The position numbers were made by a program, and so were the translations under genes. Below are positions 10,093-18,107 of a DNA stretch of 64,000 nucleotides, piece by piece. The DNA is from Pontibacter oryzae. Lineage in GTDB: Bacteria; Bacteroidota; Bacteroidia; Cytophagales; Hymenobacteraceae. Numbering within the stretch: position 1 is the first letter of the stretch; each line of letters starts with the position of its first letter. The DNA is taken from positions 62,001 to 126,000 of the forward strand of contig NZ_QWGE01000005.1 of NCBI RefSeq assembly GCF_003576375.1. Reading direction: 5' to 3'. The notes under the pieces were generated by a model that ran no database searches, had not been told where the DNA came from, and saw only the letters and a list, made by a program, of their open reading frames with translations.

Positions 10093-11139
10093 TTACTCTT
10101 TGCTTTGCCCCTGCTGCCTTGTCAGTATTTTAACAATTCTGCTGTTGATGATCTCCGACAGGTTCCAGTTGTACAGTTTAGGATCGGTGGTGCTGTAGAA
10201 CTCTACCACCACGGCATCCAGGTCTTTGTGATATGTTGCAAAGCTCTGGTAGCCTGGCACCCAACCGGCATGTTCATACTCGTAAATGGAAGCGTAAATT
10301 TCCTGTTCTCCCGGGCCAAACAAAGAGCCATCGTTCAAGGCCCTCACGAAGGTGCCTACGTCTTCTGCAGTGGCCAGCATACCCAGATCGTCTGTCTTTA
10401 AATCATAAGGGTGCCCTACATGATAGCCGCTCATTACATCATCCATGTTCACCTCGCGCAGCGAGCCAAAGGTATGGGTAAGCTGCAGCGGCATTAGGAT
10501 TTCTTCTTTTATGAACCGGAAGTTCTCATACCCCAGTTCATTATCCATGATCTTGTTTAGTAATAGGTAGTTTGTATTGCAGTATTCATACTCCTGGCCG
10601 GGCTCGAAGTTGGCCGGCTTGTCCAGGATTAAGGCAAGGCTTTCCTCGTAGCTCTGGGTTGGAGCGGCCCAATAATTTGGAGCGTCTGTATAATTTGGGA
10701 TGCCGCTTCTATGCTGCACCAGCATCCGGAGGGTAATTTTATCAGCATTTTCGATTCTTCCTTCAAGCTCGGGCAAGTAATCCGCAACGGTCTTATCCAG
10801 AGAAAGCCGCCCGGCACTTACCAGTTTGGTCACGGCCACGGCATCGTATAGCTTACTGATGCTGGCCAGCTTAAACAGAGCCTGGGGTTTGGCAGGTATC
10901 TTCGCTTCCCGGTTGTGCCATCCGCCGGAAAAGTACTGCGCTGGCTTACCTCCCTGGTCTACGTAAACGATCATCCCATCAAACCCATACCCAATAGCCT
11001 CGTCGACCTGCTCCTTCACCGTAGCCGGCAGCGGAAGTACCCACGCCTTAACCAAAAGCCACGGCACAAAGAACAGCGAGATGACTCCTGCTATGATTAG
11101 CCCTATTCCGAAGATCCGTCGTGCTCGCTTTTTTGCCAT
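10093..11139 (-). CDS. Serine hydrolase, class C beta-lactamase/PBP fold, membrane-anchored
   Basis: 348 residues. One N-terminal transmembrane segment follows a basic start (KKRARR, then IFGIGLIIAGVISLFFVPWLL), so the catalytic domain should face the periplasm. The nucleophile motif SxxK is SISK (Ser93-Lys96) and the YxN motif appears as YCN (in YEYCNTNYLLLN). 'LVQHRSGIPNYTD' is characteristic of the class C/esterase-type Beta-lactamase family (Pfam). Family members act as D-Ala-D-Ala peptidases, peptidases or esterases, and true beta-lactamase activity cannot be assumed. It is convergent with the efflux operon and not obviously co-regulated with it. Confidence 0.88.
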   Translation of the reverse strand: MAKKRARRIFGIGLIIAGVISLFFVPWLLVKAWVLPLPATVKEQVDEAIGYGFDGMIVYVDQGGKPAQYFSGGWHNREAKIPAKPQALFKLASISKLYDAVAVTKLVSAGRLSLDKTVADYLPELEGRIENADKITLRMLVQHRSGIPNYTDAPNYWAAPTQSYEESLALILDKPANFEPGQEYEYCNTNYLLLNKIMDNELGYENFRFIKEEILMPLQLTHTFGSLREVNMDDVMSGYHVGHPYDLKTDDLGMLATAEDVGTFVRALNDGSLFGPGEQEIYASIYEYEHAGWVPGYQSFATYHKDLDAVVVEFYSTTDPKLYNWNLSEIINSRIVKILTRQQGQSKE

Positions 11140-11310
11140 GTTCGTTCAGGTAAGTATGTCTTTTAAATTACTCATGACGGCACTGGTGCCATTGCTACAA
11201 GGAGCTTAAAAAGATATGTCCGCCTGGATCCCATTTGGGTATGCGCACATTGGTTGATGACTTATTTCTTAGTATTGGTTCTATGGTGCTAGCTGCTTAT
11301 TAAGCTTAAA

Positions 11311-11379
11311 GGTTAGTACAGGCTGCGAGTGAGGCATAGCCGAGTGTGGAGCCTGTGCCGTGTTGGCAGAACATGTTCT
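11311..11379. repeat. Cassette-end-like imperfect palindrome (copy 2)
   Basis: Immediately after the stop of the gene at 11380. ACAGGCT (11318-11324) and AGCCTGT (11350-11356) form 7-bp arms around an internal GGCATAGCCGAG segment. It resembles the element at 11910-11980 (shared GCATAGC-y-GA...AGCCTGT in the same orientation). Confidence 0.4.
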
Positions 11380-11892
11380 TCATACTTCTAATTCGGCTTG
11401 TTCTTCTCTTGCTATCCTATTCACTCTTGGCTGAATAAACCAGATACAGAATGGCCAGAAGATTATCCCAAAGAACAGTCCTCTATATTCCCCAAATCTA
11501 GCTTCCCGATTCAATTCAATAGATTTCAAGACTTTTACTGGGAATGCTATAGTATGTAAGAAGGCATAAAAAATGTAGAAGCCTGGTAGCGCATAGATTC
11601 CTGTAAGACTTACTTCGTTGGATTCTGTGAGTATGGCTACTGCTATGAGCGATGCGATAGTTAGAAATGCATTTATGATAAACAGATTGTAGTTTAACTC
11701 TGTCTTCCTTGGCAGGTGGTCATAGAGGTAATGTCCGTAGGCAACCAGAAGTGAAAAGGACAGAACCACACCTATGATTCCTAACATATCATTCACAGTT
11801 GAGTAATCTTCAATCGTAGAATTGCTTACCAACATTGAAAACATCAATATCAAAAAAATCTGCCAATGTTTAAGGTGTAAAATTCCTCTCAT
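11380..11892 (-). CDS. Small four-helix membrane protein, unknown function
   Basis: 170 residues with about four hydrophobic segments: near 10-20 (WQIFLILMFSMLV), 36-53 (MLGIIGVVLSFSLLVAYG), 70-85 (LFIINAFLTIASLIAVAIL) and a later pair around IYALPGFYIFYAFLHTIAFP and GLFFGIIFWPFCIWFI. There is no recognised domain. It is AT-rich relative to the window. It lies between two similar imperfect palindromes with a 65-bp gap to the next gene in the same direction, which is a cassette-like arrangement and suggests acquired DNA. Confidence 0.65.
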   Translation of the reverse strand: MRGILHLKHWQIFLILMFSMLVSNSTIEDYSTVNDMLGIIGVVLSFSLLVAYGHYLYDHLPRKTELNYNLFIINAFLTIASLIAVAILTESNEVSLTGIYALPGFYIFYAFLHTIAFPVKVLKSIELNREARFGEYRGLFFGIIFWPFCIWFIQPRVNRIAREEQAELEV

Positions 11893-11909
11893 TTATAACT
11901 TCATTTACT

Positions 11910-11980
11910 GTTAACGGTCTTGTGCATAATGTGGGCGAAGCATAGCTGAAGCCTGTATTATGAACTTTGTTGTGCGAGGT
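11910..11980. repeat. Cassette-end-like imperfect palindrome (copy 1)
   Basis: CATAAT (11925-11930) pairs with ATTATG (11957-11962) around an interrupted stem containing GGGCGAAGCATAGCTGAAGCC. The stop codon of the upstream gene (11958-11960) lies inside the element, as in gene cassettes where the recombination site abuts the coding end. The outer segments do not match the classical attC GTTRRRY/RYYYAAC ends well, so this is only attC-like. Confidence 0.4.
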
Positions 11981-12629
11981 TATTTATTTTGTCTTTGATG
12001 AGAGCAATTCTGACTTCATTTACATAATTTTTCTTTTTCAAGACCGATAGATAGTATCTAGCCTTTTCAAAATTTCTGAAGTCCAAGAAGATTTCTATTA
12101 TCTCTTCTAACTCGTCAGCGTTTGCTTGCTCTACATTATTTATCAGATTCGTTAGCCTTTTGCTTTTAACCTTAGGCTCTCTGATTCTCTTTCTACATGT
12201 TGGGCAGTACTTTGGGTATGACCAGACAATAAACTTCAAGTCTTCGTACCAGAACTTCTTTTCTTCTTTTGAAAATTCGAAGAGGCAATTACAATTCTGA
12301 CATTTTAGTGTTTCATCATTGTAAGTGAAGAAAGGATATGTGATCCCAGTCCAATTTTGTTCTTCTGGCTTTCCCAAAATCACTTTTTCATTTAGAATGC
12401 AATTATCACAAGCCCATTTCAGATGACCTTGCCGTGCTGCACCCAAAACCGAAATCATGTAAGGAAACTTGAATTGCTCGTTCCATTTAAACAATTGAGT
12501 CAATTCCTTAACATTCCTTAACTGATTACAGTTGGGACATCTATAGCTATCATATAGGTTTTCTTCTTTCATGCTTATAATCCCACACATAGTGCAGATA
12601 GCAGGAGTACCTACTCCTGCTATCTGCAC
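11958..12629 (-). CDS. Multi-zinc-ribbon protein of unknown function
   Basis: Up to 223 residues. Cysteine pairs form several likely zinc sites: CTMC (12-15) with CPNC (about 31-34); CDNC; CQNC; and CPTC near KYCPTCRKRIR. The C-terminus is helical and charged, with a TPR-like look (FLDFRNFEKARYYLSVLKKK). The longest frame begins at a GTG inside a perfect inverted repeat. ATGs at 12590 and 12572 are alternatives, but both would lose the first CxxC, which pairs well with the next one, so the upstream start is listed. AT-rich, cassette-like neighbour of the membrane protein. Nucleic-acid binding is possible but unproven. Confidence 0.6.
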   Translation of the reverse strand: MQIAGVGTPAICTMCGIISMKEENLYDSYRCPNCNQLRNVKELTQLFKWNEQFKFPYMISVLGAARQGHLKWACDNCILNEKVILGKPEEQNWTGITYPFFTYNDETLKCQNCNCLFEFSKEEKKFWYEDLKFIVWSYPKYCPTCRKRIREPKVKSKRLTNLINNVEQANADELEEIIEIFLDFRNFEKARYYLSVLKKKNYVNEVRIALIKDKINNLAQQSS

Positions 12630-12638
12630 TATGTGTGG
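12583..12638. repeat. Perfect inverted repeat, 27-bp arms with 2-bp centre
   Basis: The left arm 12583-12609 begins CCACACATAGTGC. The right arm 12612-12638 is its exact complement, separated only by CC. It overlaps the 5' end of the zinc-ribbon gene and lacks a T-run, so it is not an ordinary terminator. Confidence 0.9.
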
Positions 12639-12893
12639 AGGTTTGACGCTGGTGTTCAGCCAGCATACGCCGATACAATATAGGATTTTTTGCTAGTTCA
12701 GCGGCAGTATATTCTCCAAATATTATATTTTCAGGATACTGCACGTCATTTCAAGCAACTAGCTATAACTTAAATTAAGGCACGCGGCACAGCAGCACCT
12801 TTTCTGGCTGATCATCAGTATATTGATAACATATATTGCTCGATATACTTCGCCATTATCAACAGCCAAGTATAAACCTGAAACCTACAGCCC

Positions 12894-13754
12894 ATGAACG
12901 ATCTGATCGTAACCAAGGCCTCTGGCGAAGAGGTTCGTTTTTCTGTCGGTAAACTGTTGCAGTCGCTGCGGCGCTCCGGGGCCAGCGCGCAGTTGGCGGA
13001 ACAGGTGCTGGAAGAGCTGGAGCCGCTGCTGTACAGGGGCATCACCACCAAAAAGATATACCGCTACGCCTACAAAATACTCAAGAAGCTCTCCAAGCCA
13101 ACCGCCGCGCGCTACAGCCTGAAGCAGGGCATCATGCAACTTGGCCCTTCGGGCTTTCCCTTCGAGAAGTTTGTGGCCGAACTACTTAAAATGCAGGGGT
13201 ATGACACCCACATCGGCGTATTTGTGGATGGCCAGTGCATCCGGCATGAGATTGACGTGGTTGCCACCCGCGACGGCAGGACAAACATGATTGAGTGCAA
13301 ATACCATAACCAGGGCAGCACGAAGTCTGATGTAAAGATCCCGATGTACATCCAGTCGCGGTTTAAGGATGTGGAGAAAGTATGGCCCTCGGAGCACGAT
13401 TACGAGATACGTTTCCACCAGGGCTGGGTGGTCACCAACACACGCTTCACAGAGGATGCCCAGCGCTACGCCACCTGCATGAACCTGCATCTGATCGGCT
13501 GGGACTACCCGGACAAGGGAGGGCTGAAAGACCTGGTAGACTCGTTTAGCCTCTACCCCATCACCTGCCTCACCACGCTCTCCAACACCGAGAAGCAACA
13601 CCTGCTGGATAAGCGCATTGTGCTTTGCAAGGAGCTGCTGCACCAGGAAAAACTACTGCTGCAGGCTGGCGTGCGAAAAAACCACCTGGCCAGTGTGCTA
13701 GCCGAAGTGGAAACCCTGTGCGGGAGCCCGCATGAGCCCACAGAAACCGCTTAA
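12894..13754 (+). CDS. ATP-cone domain fused to an Mrr-like PD-(D/E)xK nuclease
   Basis: 286 residues. Residues 3-80 match the ATP-cone fold (LIVTKASGEEVRFSVGKLLQ, then ITTKKIYRYAYKIL), the nucleotide-sensing module of ribonucleotide reductases and NrdR. Residues 85-165 resemble the Mrr/restriction endonuclease catalytic domain: GFPFEKFVAELLKMQGY, Asp121 in HEIDVVA and Glu134-x-Lys136 in MIECKYHNQ. It is the first gene of an operon, 10 bp ahead of the phosphorylase. The fusion implies a nuclease gated by ATP or dATP, by analogy; the true substrate is unknown. The C-terminal 100 residues have no recognised domain. Confidence 0.85.
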   Translation: MNDLIVTKASGEEVRFSVGKLLQSLRRSGASAQLAEQVLEELEPLLYRGITTKKIYRYAYKILKKLSKPTAARYSLKQGIMQLGPSGFPFEKFVAELLKMQGYDTHIGVFVDGQCIRHEIDVVATRDGRTNMIECKYHNQGSTKSDVKIPMYIQSRFKDVEKVWPSEHDYEIRFHQGWVVTNTRFTEDAQRYATCMNLHLIGWDYPDKGGLKDLVDSFSLYPITCLTTLSNTEKQHLLDKRIVLCKELLHQEKLLLQAGVRKNHLASVLAEVETLCGSPHEPTETA

Positions 13755-13764
13755 AACCTGAGTT

Positions 13765-15276
13765 ATGTCAAAGGAAGTCAGCAATATTCTGCGCTTGCGC
13801 AAACTGGGCATCGATACCCATACCGAGAACATCATTTTCATGCGTTCCGATTGTCTGGTATGCCGTTCCGAGGGCTTCACGGCGAACACCAGGGTATCGG
13901 TTAACCTGAATGGGAGCAGCATCATTGCCACCCTGAATGTGATTACCTCCGAGCTGATCGCGGAGAACGAGGCGGTGCTCTCGGAGGAGGGCTTCAGGAA
14001 GTTGCAGGCCCGCGAAGGCGACCTGATCACGGTCACGCACGTGCAACCCATACTTTCGTTCAGCGAGGTGCGCGCTAAAATGTTCGGCAAAAAGTTTAAC
14101 GAGTCGGCCTTGCAGCGCATCATCACAGACATCACTCACGGATTATACTCCAAAATAGAAATCGCGGCTTTCGTAACGGTCTGCTCCGGCGATAACCTTG
14201 CCCTGGACGAGGTGATCTACCTCACGCGGGCCATGATCAGCTCCGGCACCACGCTCAGCTGGCCCGTGCCCCGCATCATGGATAAGCACTGCGTGGGCGG
14301 GCTGCCAGGCAACCGCACCACCCCTATTGTGGTGCCCATCGTGGCGGCGGCTGGACTGGTCATACCCAAAACCTCATCCAGGGCCATTACCTCGCCTGCC
14401 GGAACTGCCGATGTCATCGAAACCATGACGCCCGTAACCCTTACCCTGGAGCAGATACAGGCGGTTGTAAGGCAGGAAGGCGGCTGCATGGTATGGGGCG
14501 GGGCGGTAAAACTAAGCCCGGTGGATGATGTGATAATAGCCGTAGAAAAAGCACTGGACATTGATAGTGCCGGCCAGATGATCGCCTCAGTGCTGTCTAA
14601 AAAAGCGGCGGCGGGCTCTACGCATACTATCATTGATATACCCGTTGGGCTTACGGCCAAAATACGCACCCGCGAGGAAGCTTTCTTGCTGGAGTATTAC
14701 TTCAGGGCGGTGGGGCTGGCCATAGGTATGGAACTGGATGTGCTGATAACCGATGGCAGCCAACCGGTTGGCCGGGGCATCGGGCCTGCCCTGGAAGCAC
14801 AGGATGTGCTGGCTGTGCTCCGAAACGCGCCTAACGCCCCGCAAGACCTGAAAACGCGGGCCATACAGCTTGCCGGGCTCATACTTGAAGGCGCAGGCAA
14901 AGCCGACAAGGGCAAAGGCGCCGCAGCGGCCCTAAGCATACTCGAAAGCGGAAAGGCACTGGATAAATTCTACCGGATCTGCCAGGCGCAGGGCGGGTTC
15001 CGGGAGCCACAGGCTGCGCCGCTTCGCCACGATGTGCTGGCAGAGCGCTCCGGGCTGGTAAAAAGCGTGGATAACCGTAAACTGGCAAAAGTGGCCAAAC
15101 TGGCCGGGGCACCCAAATCGCCGGGGGCAGGCATACTTTACCACGCACCCATCGGAAAGCACATGGAAAAAGGCCAGCCACTATTCACTATCTTCTCCGA
15201 AACGCAAGGCGAGATAAACTATGCCCTGGCATACATGCACACCACAGACCACATTGTAGAACTGGCAAGCCCATGA
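13765..15276 (+). CDS. Thymidine/AMP phosphorylase family protein (archaeal-type)
   Basis: 503 residues. An N-terminal domain of about 85 residues precedes the nucleoside-phosphorylase family III core, as in archaeal AMP phosphorylases rather than short bacterial DeoA. The phosphate/ribose-binding stretch DKHCVGG lies at 173-179 and PKTSSRAITSPAGTAD at 201-216. The family cleaves nucleosides or nucleoside monophosphates with phosphate, giving base plus ribose-1-phosphate or ribose-1,5-bisphosphate; which substrate applies is not decided here. The stop overlaps the next start by 4 bp (ATGA). Sitting beside an ATP-sensing nuclease and a PRPP synthetase homologue suggests a nucleotide salvage or turnover unit. 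Confidence 0.9.
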   Translation: MSKEVSNILRLRKLGIDTHTENIIFMRSDCLVCRSEGFTANTRVSVNLNGSSIIATLNVITSELIAENEAVLSEEGFRKLQAREGDLITVTHVQPILSFSEVRAKMFGKKFNESALQRIITDITHGLYSKIEIAAFVTVCSGDNLALDEVIYLTRAMISSGTTLSWPVPRIMDKHCVGGLPGNRTTPIVVPIVAAAGLVIPKTSSRAITSPAGTADVIETMTPVTLTLEQIQAVVRQEGGCMVWGGAVKLSPVDDVIIAVEKALDIDSAGQMIASVLSKKAAAGSTHTIIDIPVGLTAKIRTREEAFLLEYYFRAVGLAIGMELDVLITDGSQPVGRGIGPALEAQDVLAVLRNAPNAPQDLKTRAIQLAGLILEGAGKADKGKGAAAALSILESGKALDKFYRICQAQGGFREPQAAPLRHDVLAERSGLVKSVDNRKLAKVAKLAGAPKSPGAGILYHAPIGKHMEKGQPLFTIFSETQGEINYALAYMHTTDHIVELASP

Positions 15277-16157
15277 GCAACATCATACTTTTCTCGATGC
15301 CCGGCAACGAGGCCCTGACCAGGCAACTGGCAAGTATACTTCAGGCCGAAACCGGCGAGGCTACTATCAGACATTTCCCGGATGGCGAGAGCTACGTGCG
15401 CATACTTTCGGACGTGTCCGGTAAAAAAGTGGTTATTGTCTGCACGCTGCACCACCCGAACAGCAAAGTATTGCCCTTGCTTTTTCTGGCCCAAACTGCC
15501 CGTGAGTTAGGTGCTGCCCAGGTTTGCCTGCTTGCCCCCTACCTTGCCTACATGCGCCAGGACATCCGCTTTAAGCCTGGCGAGGCCATCAGCTCCCGTA
15601 TTTTTGCCGGGCTGCTCTCCGGCACTTTCGACTGCCTGCTCACTATCGATCCGCACTTGCACCGCTTCCATAGTATGCGCGAGCTGTATACCATACCTGC
15701 CACGGCCCTGCACGCCGCTCAAACGCTGGCCGACTGGGTGAAGGCAAACGTAAGCAAGCCGCTGCTGATCGGCCCCGACGAGGAAAGCCGGCAATGGGTG
15801 GCGGCCATTGCTGCCCGGGCAAACGCGCCTTACCTGGTACTGCAAAAAATACGGCGCGGCGATAAAACGGTACAAGTGTCTTTGCCGGAAATAGGCGCTT
15901 ACTCGCAGCATACGCCCGTGCTGGCCGACGACATCATCTCCACGGGCCACACCATGCTCGAAACCATACACCATTTAAAGCAGCTAACGCCTGCACGCCC
16001 GGTGTGCCTGGGCATTCACGCGGTTTTTGCCCCGCACGCTTACCAGGCCCTGCAGCAGGCTGGCGCTGCCCGCATTGTCACCTGCAATACCATTCCACAT
16101 CCCTCCAACGCCATCAATATTGCCCCCCTACTGGCCCAAGCCCTGCAGCAGCTATAA
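15273..16157 (+). CDS. Ribose-phosphate pyrophosphokinase family protein
   Basis: 294 residues, shorter than typical bacterial Prs (about 310-320) and closer to archaeal-type enzymes. Key motifs are kept: FPDGES (35-40), RQDIRFKPGEAIS (95-107), the DPHLH segment (126-130), GPDEES (167-172), the basic flexible-loop residues KIRRGDK and the PRPP loop DDIISTGHT (219-227). The family makes PRPP and AMP from ribose-5-phosphate and ATP. It is translationally coupled to the phosphorylase through a 4-bp overlap, so the two enzymes probably act on a shared intermediate. It is unlikely to be the housekeeping Prs given this context. Confidence 0.88.
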   Translation: MSNIILFSMPGNEALTRQLASILQAETGEATIRHFPDGESYVRILSDVSGKKVVIVCTLHHPNSKVLPLLFLAQTARELGAAQVCLLAPYLAYMRQDIRFKPGEAISSRIFAGLLSGTFDCLLTIDPHLHRFHSMRELYTIPATALHAAQTLADWVKANVSKPLLIGPDEESRQWVAAIAARANAPYLVLQKIRRGDKTVQVSLPEIGAYSQHTPVLADDIISTGHTMLETIHHLKQLTPARPVCLGIHAVFAPHAYQALQQAGAARIVTCNTIPHPSNAINIAPLLAQALQQL

Positions 16158-16340
16158 AGCACGGGTTTATACTTTTACGCTTCTGGTAATCAAGCTGATT
16201 ATTACTCTGTTTGATGTAACTAGTGCTGCTTACTCTGATGAACAAGTATAAAATCTGCAGTGGAACTTGCCAGGCTAAAATAGAGTTTATACTTTCACTG
16301 ACTGATTAGTCATTTTTATACTTTCGTTGCTAAGTTATAC

Positions 16341-17444
16341 ATGCGCTTACTCAAGAAAATCATGCTATACTCTTTCCTAATCCTAACTGTGCTGTCGTTG
16401 GCTGGCTTTGTGTTTATGCAGCAAGGCACCTTTGGCAAAACACCCAATGGCAAGCGCCTCACGCGTGTCCAGAACTCACCTAACTACAAGAACGGCTCTT
16501 TCCAGAACCTTTCTGAAACGCCGGTGCAAGCCGAGAATGCCTCGTTCGTGGGCATGCTCTACGACTTCTTCACCAAATCCAAAGATACCGAGCCCAGCCA
16601 GCCCATTCCGTTCGTGAAGTCAGACCTGAAGCGCTTTGCCGCCGATAAACCGGCCTTGTTTTGGTTCGGGCACTCTTCATACTTAATAAAATCCGGTGAG
16701 AAAAATATATTGGTTGACCCCGTGTTCAGTGGCTACGCCTCGCCGGTATCTTTTATGGTGAAAGCCTTTGAGGGAGCCAACAATTATACTTCCGCAGACT
16801 TTCCGGAGATAGACCTGCTCGTGATCTCCCACGACCATTACGACCACCTCGACCATAAAACCATTCTGGCTTTAAAAAACCAAGTGAAGCATTATGTGGT
16901 GCCCCTGGGTGTGGGTGCGCACCTGGAGCGCTGGGGCATTGCGGAGGATAAAATAACGGAACTGGACTGGTGGGAGGCTGCTACCTTCGGCGAGGTGAAG
17001 CTCACGGCCACGCCTGCCCGCCACTTCTCCGGCCGTGGCCTGTCGAGGGGCAAATCGCTGTGGGCCTCTTATGTACTGGAGATGCCGGCGCACCGCGTAT
17101 ACCTTGGCGGAGATTCCGGCTACGATACACATTTTAAGCAGATTGGCGAGGCTTACGGGCCTTTTGATCTGGCCATACTTGAAACCGGCCAATACAACAA
17201 AAACTGGCCATACATACACATGATGCCGGAGCAAACCGTGCAAGCCTCCCTCGACCTGCGCGCCGAGGTACTGTTTCCGGTGCACCTGGGCAAGTTCGCC
17301 CTGGCCCTGCACGACTGGGATGAGCCCTTGCACCGCGTAACGGAAAGCGCCCGCGAAAAGCAGGTTTCACTAACCACGCCCATGATCGGCGAGCCCGTGT
17401 TGCTTGGCACGGAATACCCGGCCAAACAGTGGTGGAAACTTTAA
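16341..17444 (+). CDS. Membrane-anchored metallo-beta-lactamase-fold hydrolase (UlaG/NAPE-PLD-like)
   Basis: 367 residues. N-terminal signal or anchor MRLLKKIMLYSFLILTVLSL. The MBL metal site is seen as SHDHYDH (His164, His166, Asp168, His169), followed by a later PARHFSGRG and YLGGDSGYDTHF, and a C-terminal FPVHLGKF. Preceding 'LFWFGHSSYLI' and 'NILVDPVFSGYASP' are typical of the UlaG/N-acylphosphatidylethanolamine phospholipase D-like subgroup (phosphodiesterases or lactonases). It lies 15 bp ahead of a TetR gene, with which it is probably co-transcribed and perhaps auto-regulated. The 183-bp gap to the PRPP gene contains three TATACTT/AAGTATA motifs, so it may have its own promoter. Confidence 0.88.
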   Translation: MRLLKKIMLYSFLILTVLSLAGFVFMQQGTFGKTPNGKRLTRVQNSPNYKNGSFQNLSETPVQAENASFVGMLYDFFTKSKDTEPSQPIPFVKSDLKRFAADKPALFWFGHSSYLIKSGEKNILVDPVFSGYASPVSFMVKAFEGANNYTSADFPEIDLLVISHDHYDHLDHKTILALKNQVKHYVVPLGVGAHLERWGIAEDKITELDWWEAATFGEVKLTATPARHFSGRGLSRGKSLWASYVLEMPAHRVYLGGDSGYDTHFKQIGEAYGPFDLAILETGQYNKNWPYIHMMPEQTVQASLDLRAEVLFPVHLGKFALALHDWDEPLHRVTESAREKQVSLTTPMIGEPVLLGTEYPAKQWWKL

Positions 17445-17459
17445 AAACAGAGCGCATCT

Positions 17460-18023
17460 ATGTCAGAGAAAAGAGACCGAATTATTTCTGCAGCCCTGCA
17501 GCTGTTCTGCGAAAACGGCTTTCAGCATACGTCCACGGCTGCCATTTCCAAAAAGGCTGGCGTGGCCACAGGCACGCTGTTTTTATATTTCAAAAGCAAG
17601 GATGAACTGATAAACGCCTTGTACCTGGAGACGAAAGCGGCATTATCCAAGCACATGCAGGAGGGGCTGGAACAGGCTGCTACCGTGCACGACAAGCTAT
17701 TTCATATCTGGCTAAAATCAGTGGGCTGGTCTGAGGCAAACCCTTACCATTTCCGCTTTTTCAACATGTTCAGCAACTCCGCTTTCATCTCGGCACTAAC
17801 CAAAGACGAAGCTGCCTCGCTATTTCAGTTTACCGAAGAGTTGGTTAAAAACGCCGTGGCCGAAGGAAGTATAGCGCCCATAGAAACCGGGCTTTTCGTA
17901 TCGCTGTTCGGTGGGCAGCTAAACGCTACCATTAACTACCTGGCGCAAAGCCCACAGCCTGAAAACCGCCAGCAGATAGTGGAAAAGGCCTTTCGGCTAT
18001 TTTGGAAAAGCATGAAAGCGTAG
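17460..18023 (+). CDS. TetR/AcrR family transcriptional regulator
   Basis: 187 residues. The N-terminal helix-turn-helix is clear (RIISAALQLFCENGFQHTST, then ISKKAGVATGTLFLYFKSKDEL), with a variable ligand-binding C-terminal domain (TetR_C-like, F-rich: NPYHFRFFNMFSNSAF). These are usually ligand-released repressors of nearby genes. It starts 15 bp after the MBL-fold hydrolase gene, so that gene is the most likely target. A strong terminator follows. Confidence 0.92.
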   Translation: MSEKRDRIISAALQLFCENGFQHTSTAAISKKAGVATGTLFLYFKSKDELINALYLETKAALSKHMQEGLEQAATVHDKLFHIWLKSVGWSEANPYHFRFFNMFSNSAFISALTKDEAASLFQFTEELVKNAVAEGSIAPIETGLFVSLFGGQLNATINYLAQSPQPENRQQIVEKAFRLFWKSMKA

Positions 18024-18045
18024 CGAGTTAGAATATAAATTGAAA

Positions 18046-18089
18046 AAAGCGAAAATGCTGCCCGGGTAACCAGGCAGCATTTTCGCTTT
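18046..18089. terminator. Bidirectional intrinsic terminator
   Basis: A perfect 17-bp stem (AAAGCGAAAATGCTGCC at 18046-18062 with its complement at 18073-18089) and a 10-nt loop, with A/T tails, between the convergent TetR and giant surface-protein genes. Confidence 0.85.
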
Positions 18090-18107
18090 ACTGTGCTTCA
18101 GAATTTA

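Noticed and set aside
11310..11980. True class 1-type integron attC sites
   Set aside because: The outer ends do not fit GTTRRRY/RYYYAAC and no integrase is in the window; only an attC-like label is warranted.
12640..12744. Separate small gene MQYPENIIFGEYTAAELAKN... upstream of the zinc-ribbon gene
   Set aside because: The frame runs through the perfect palindrome and has no recognisable family or start signal; kept only as a note in the palindrome finding.
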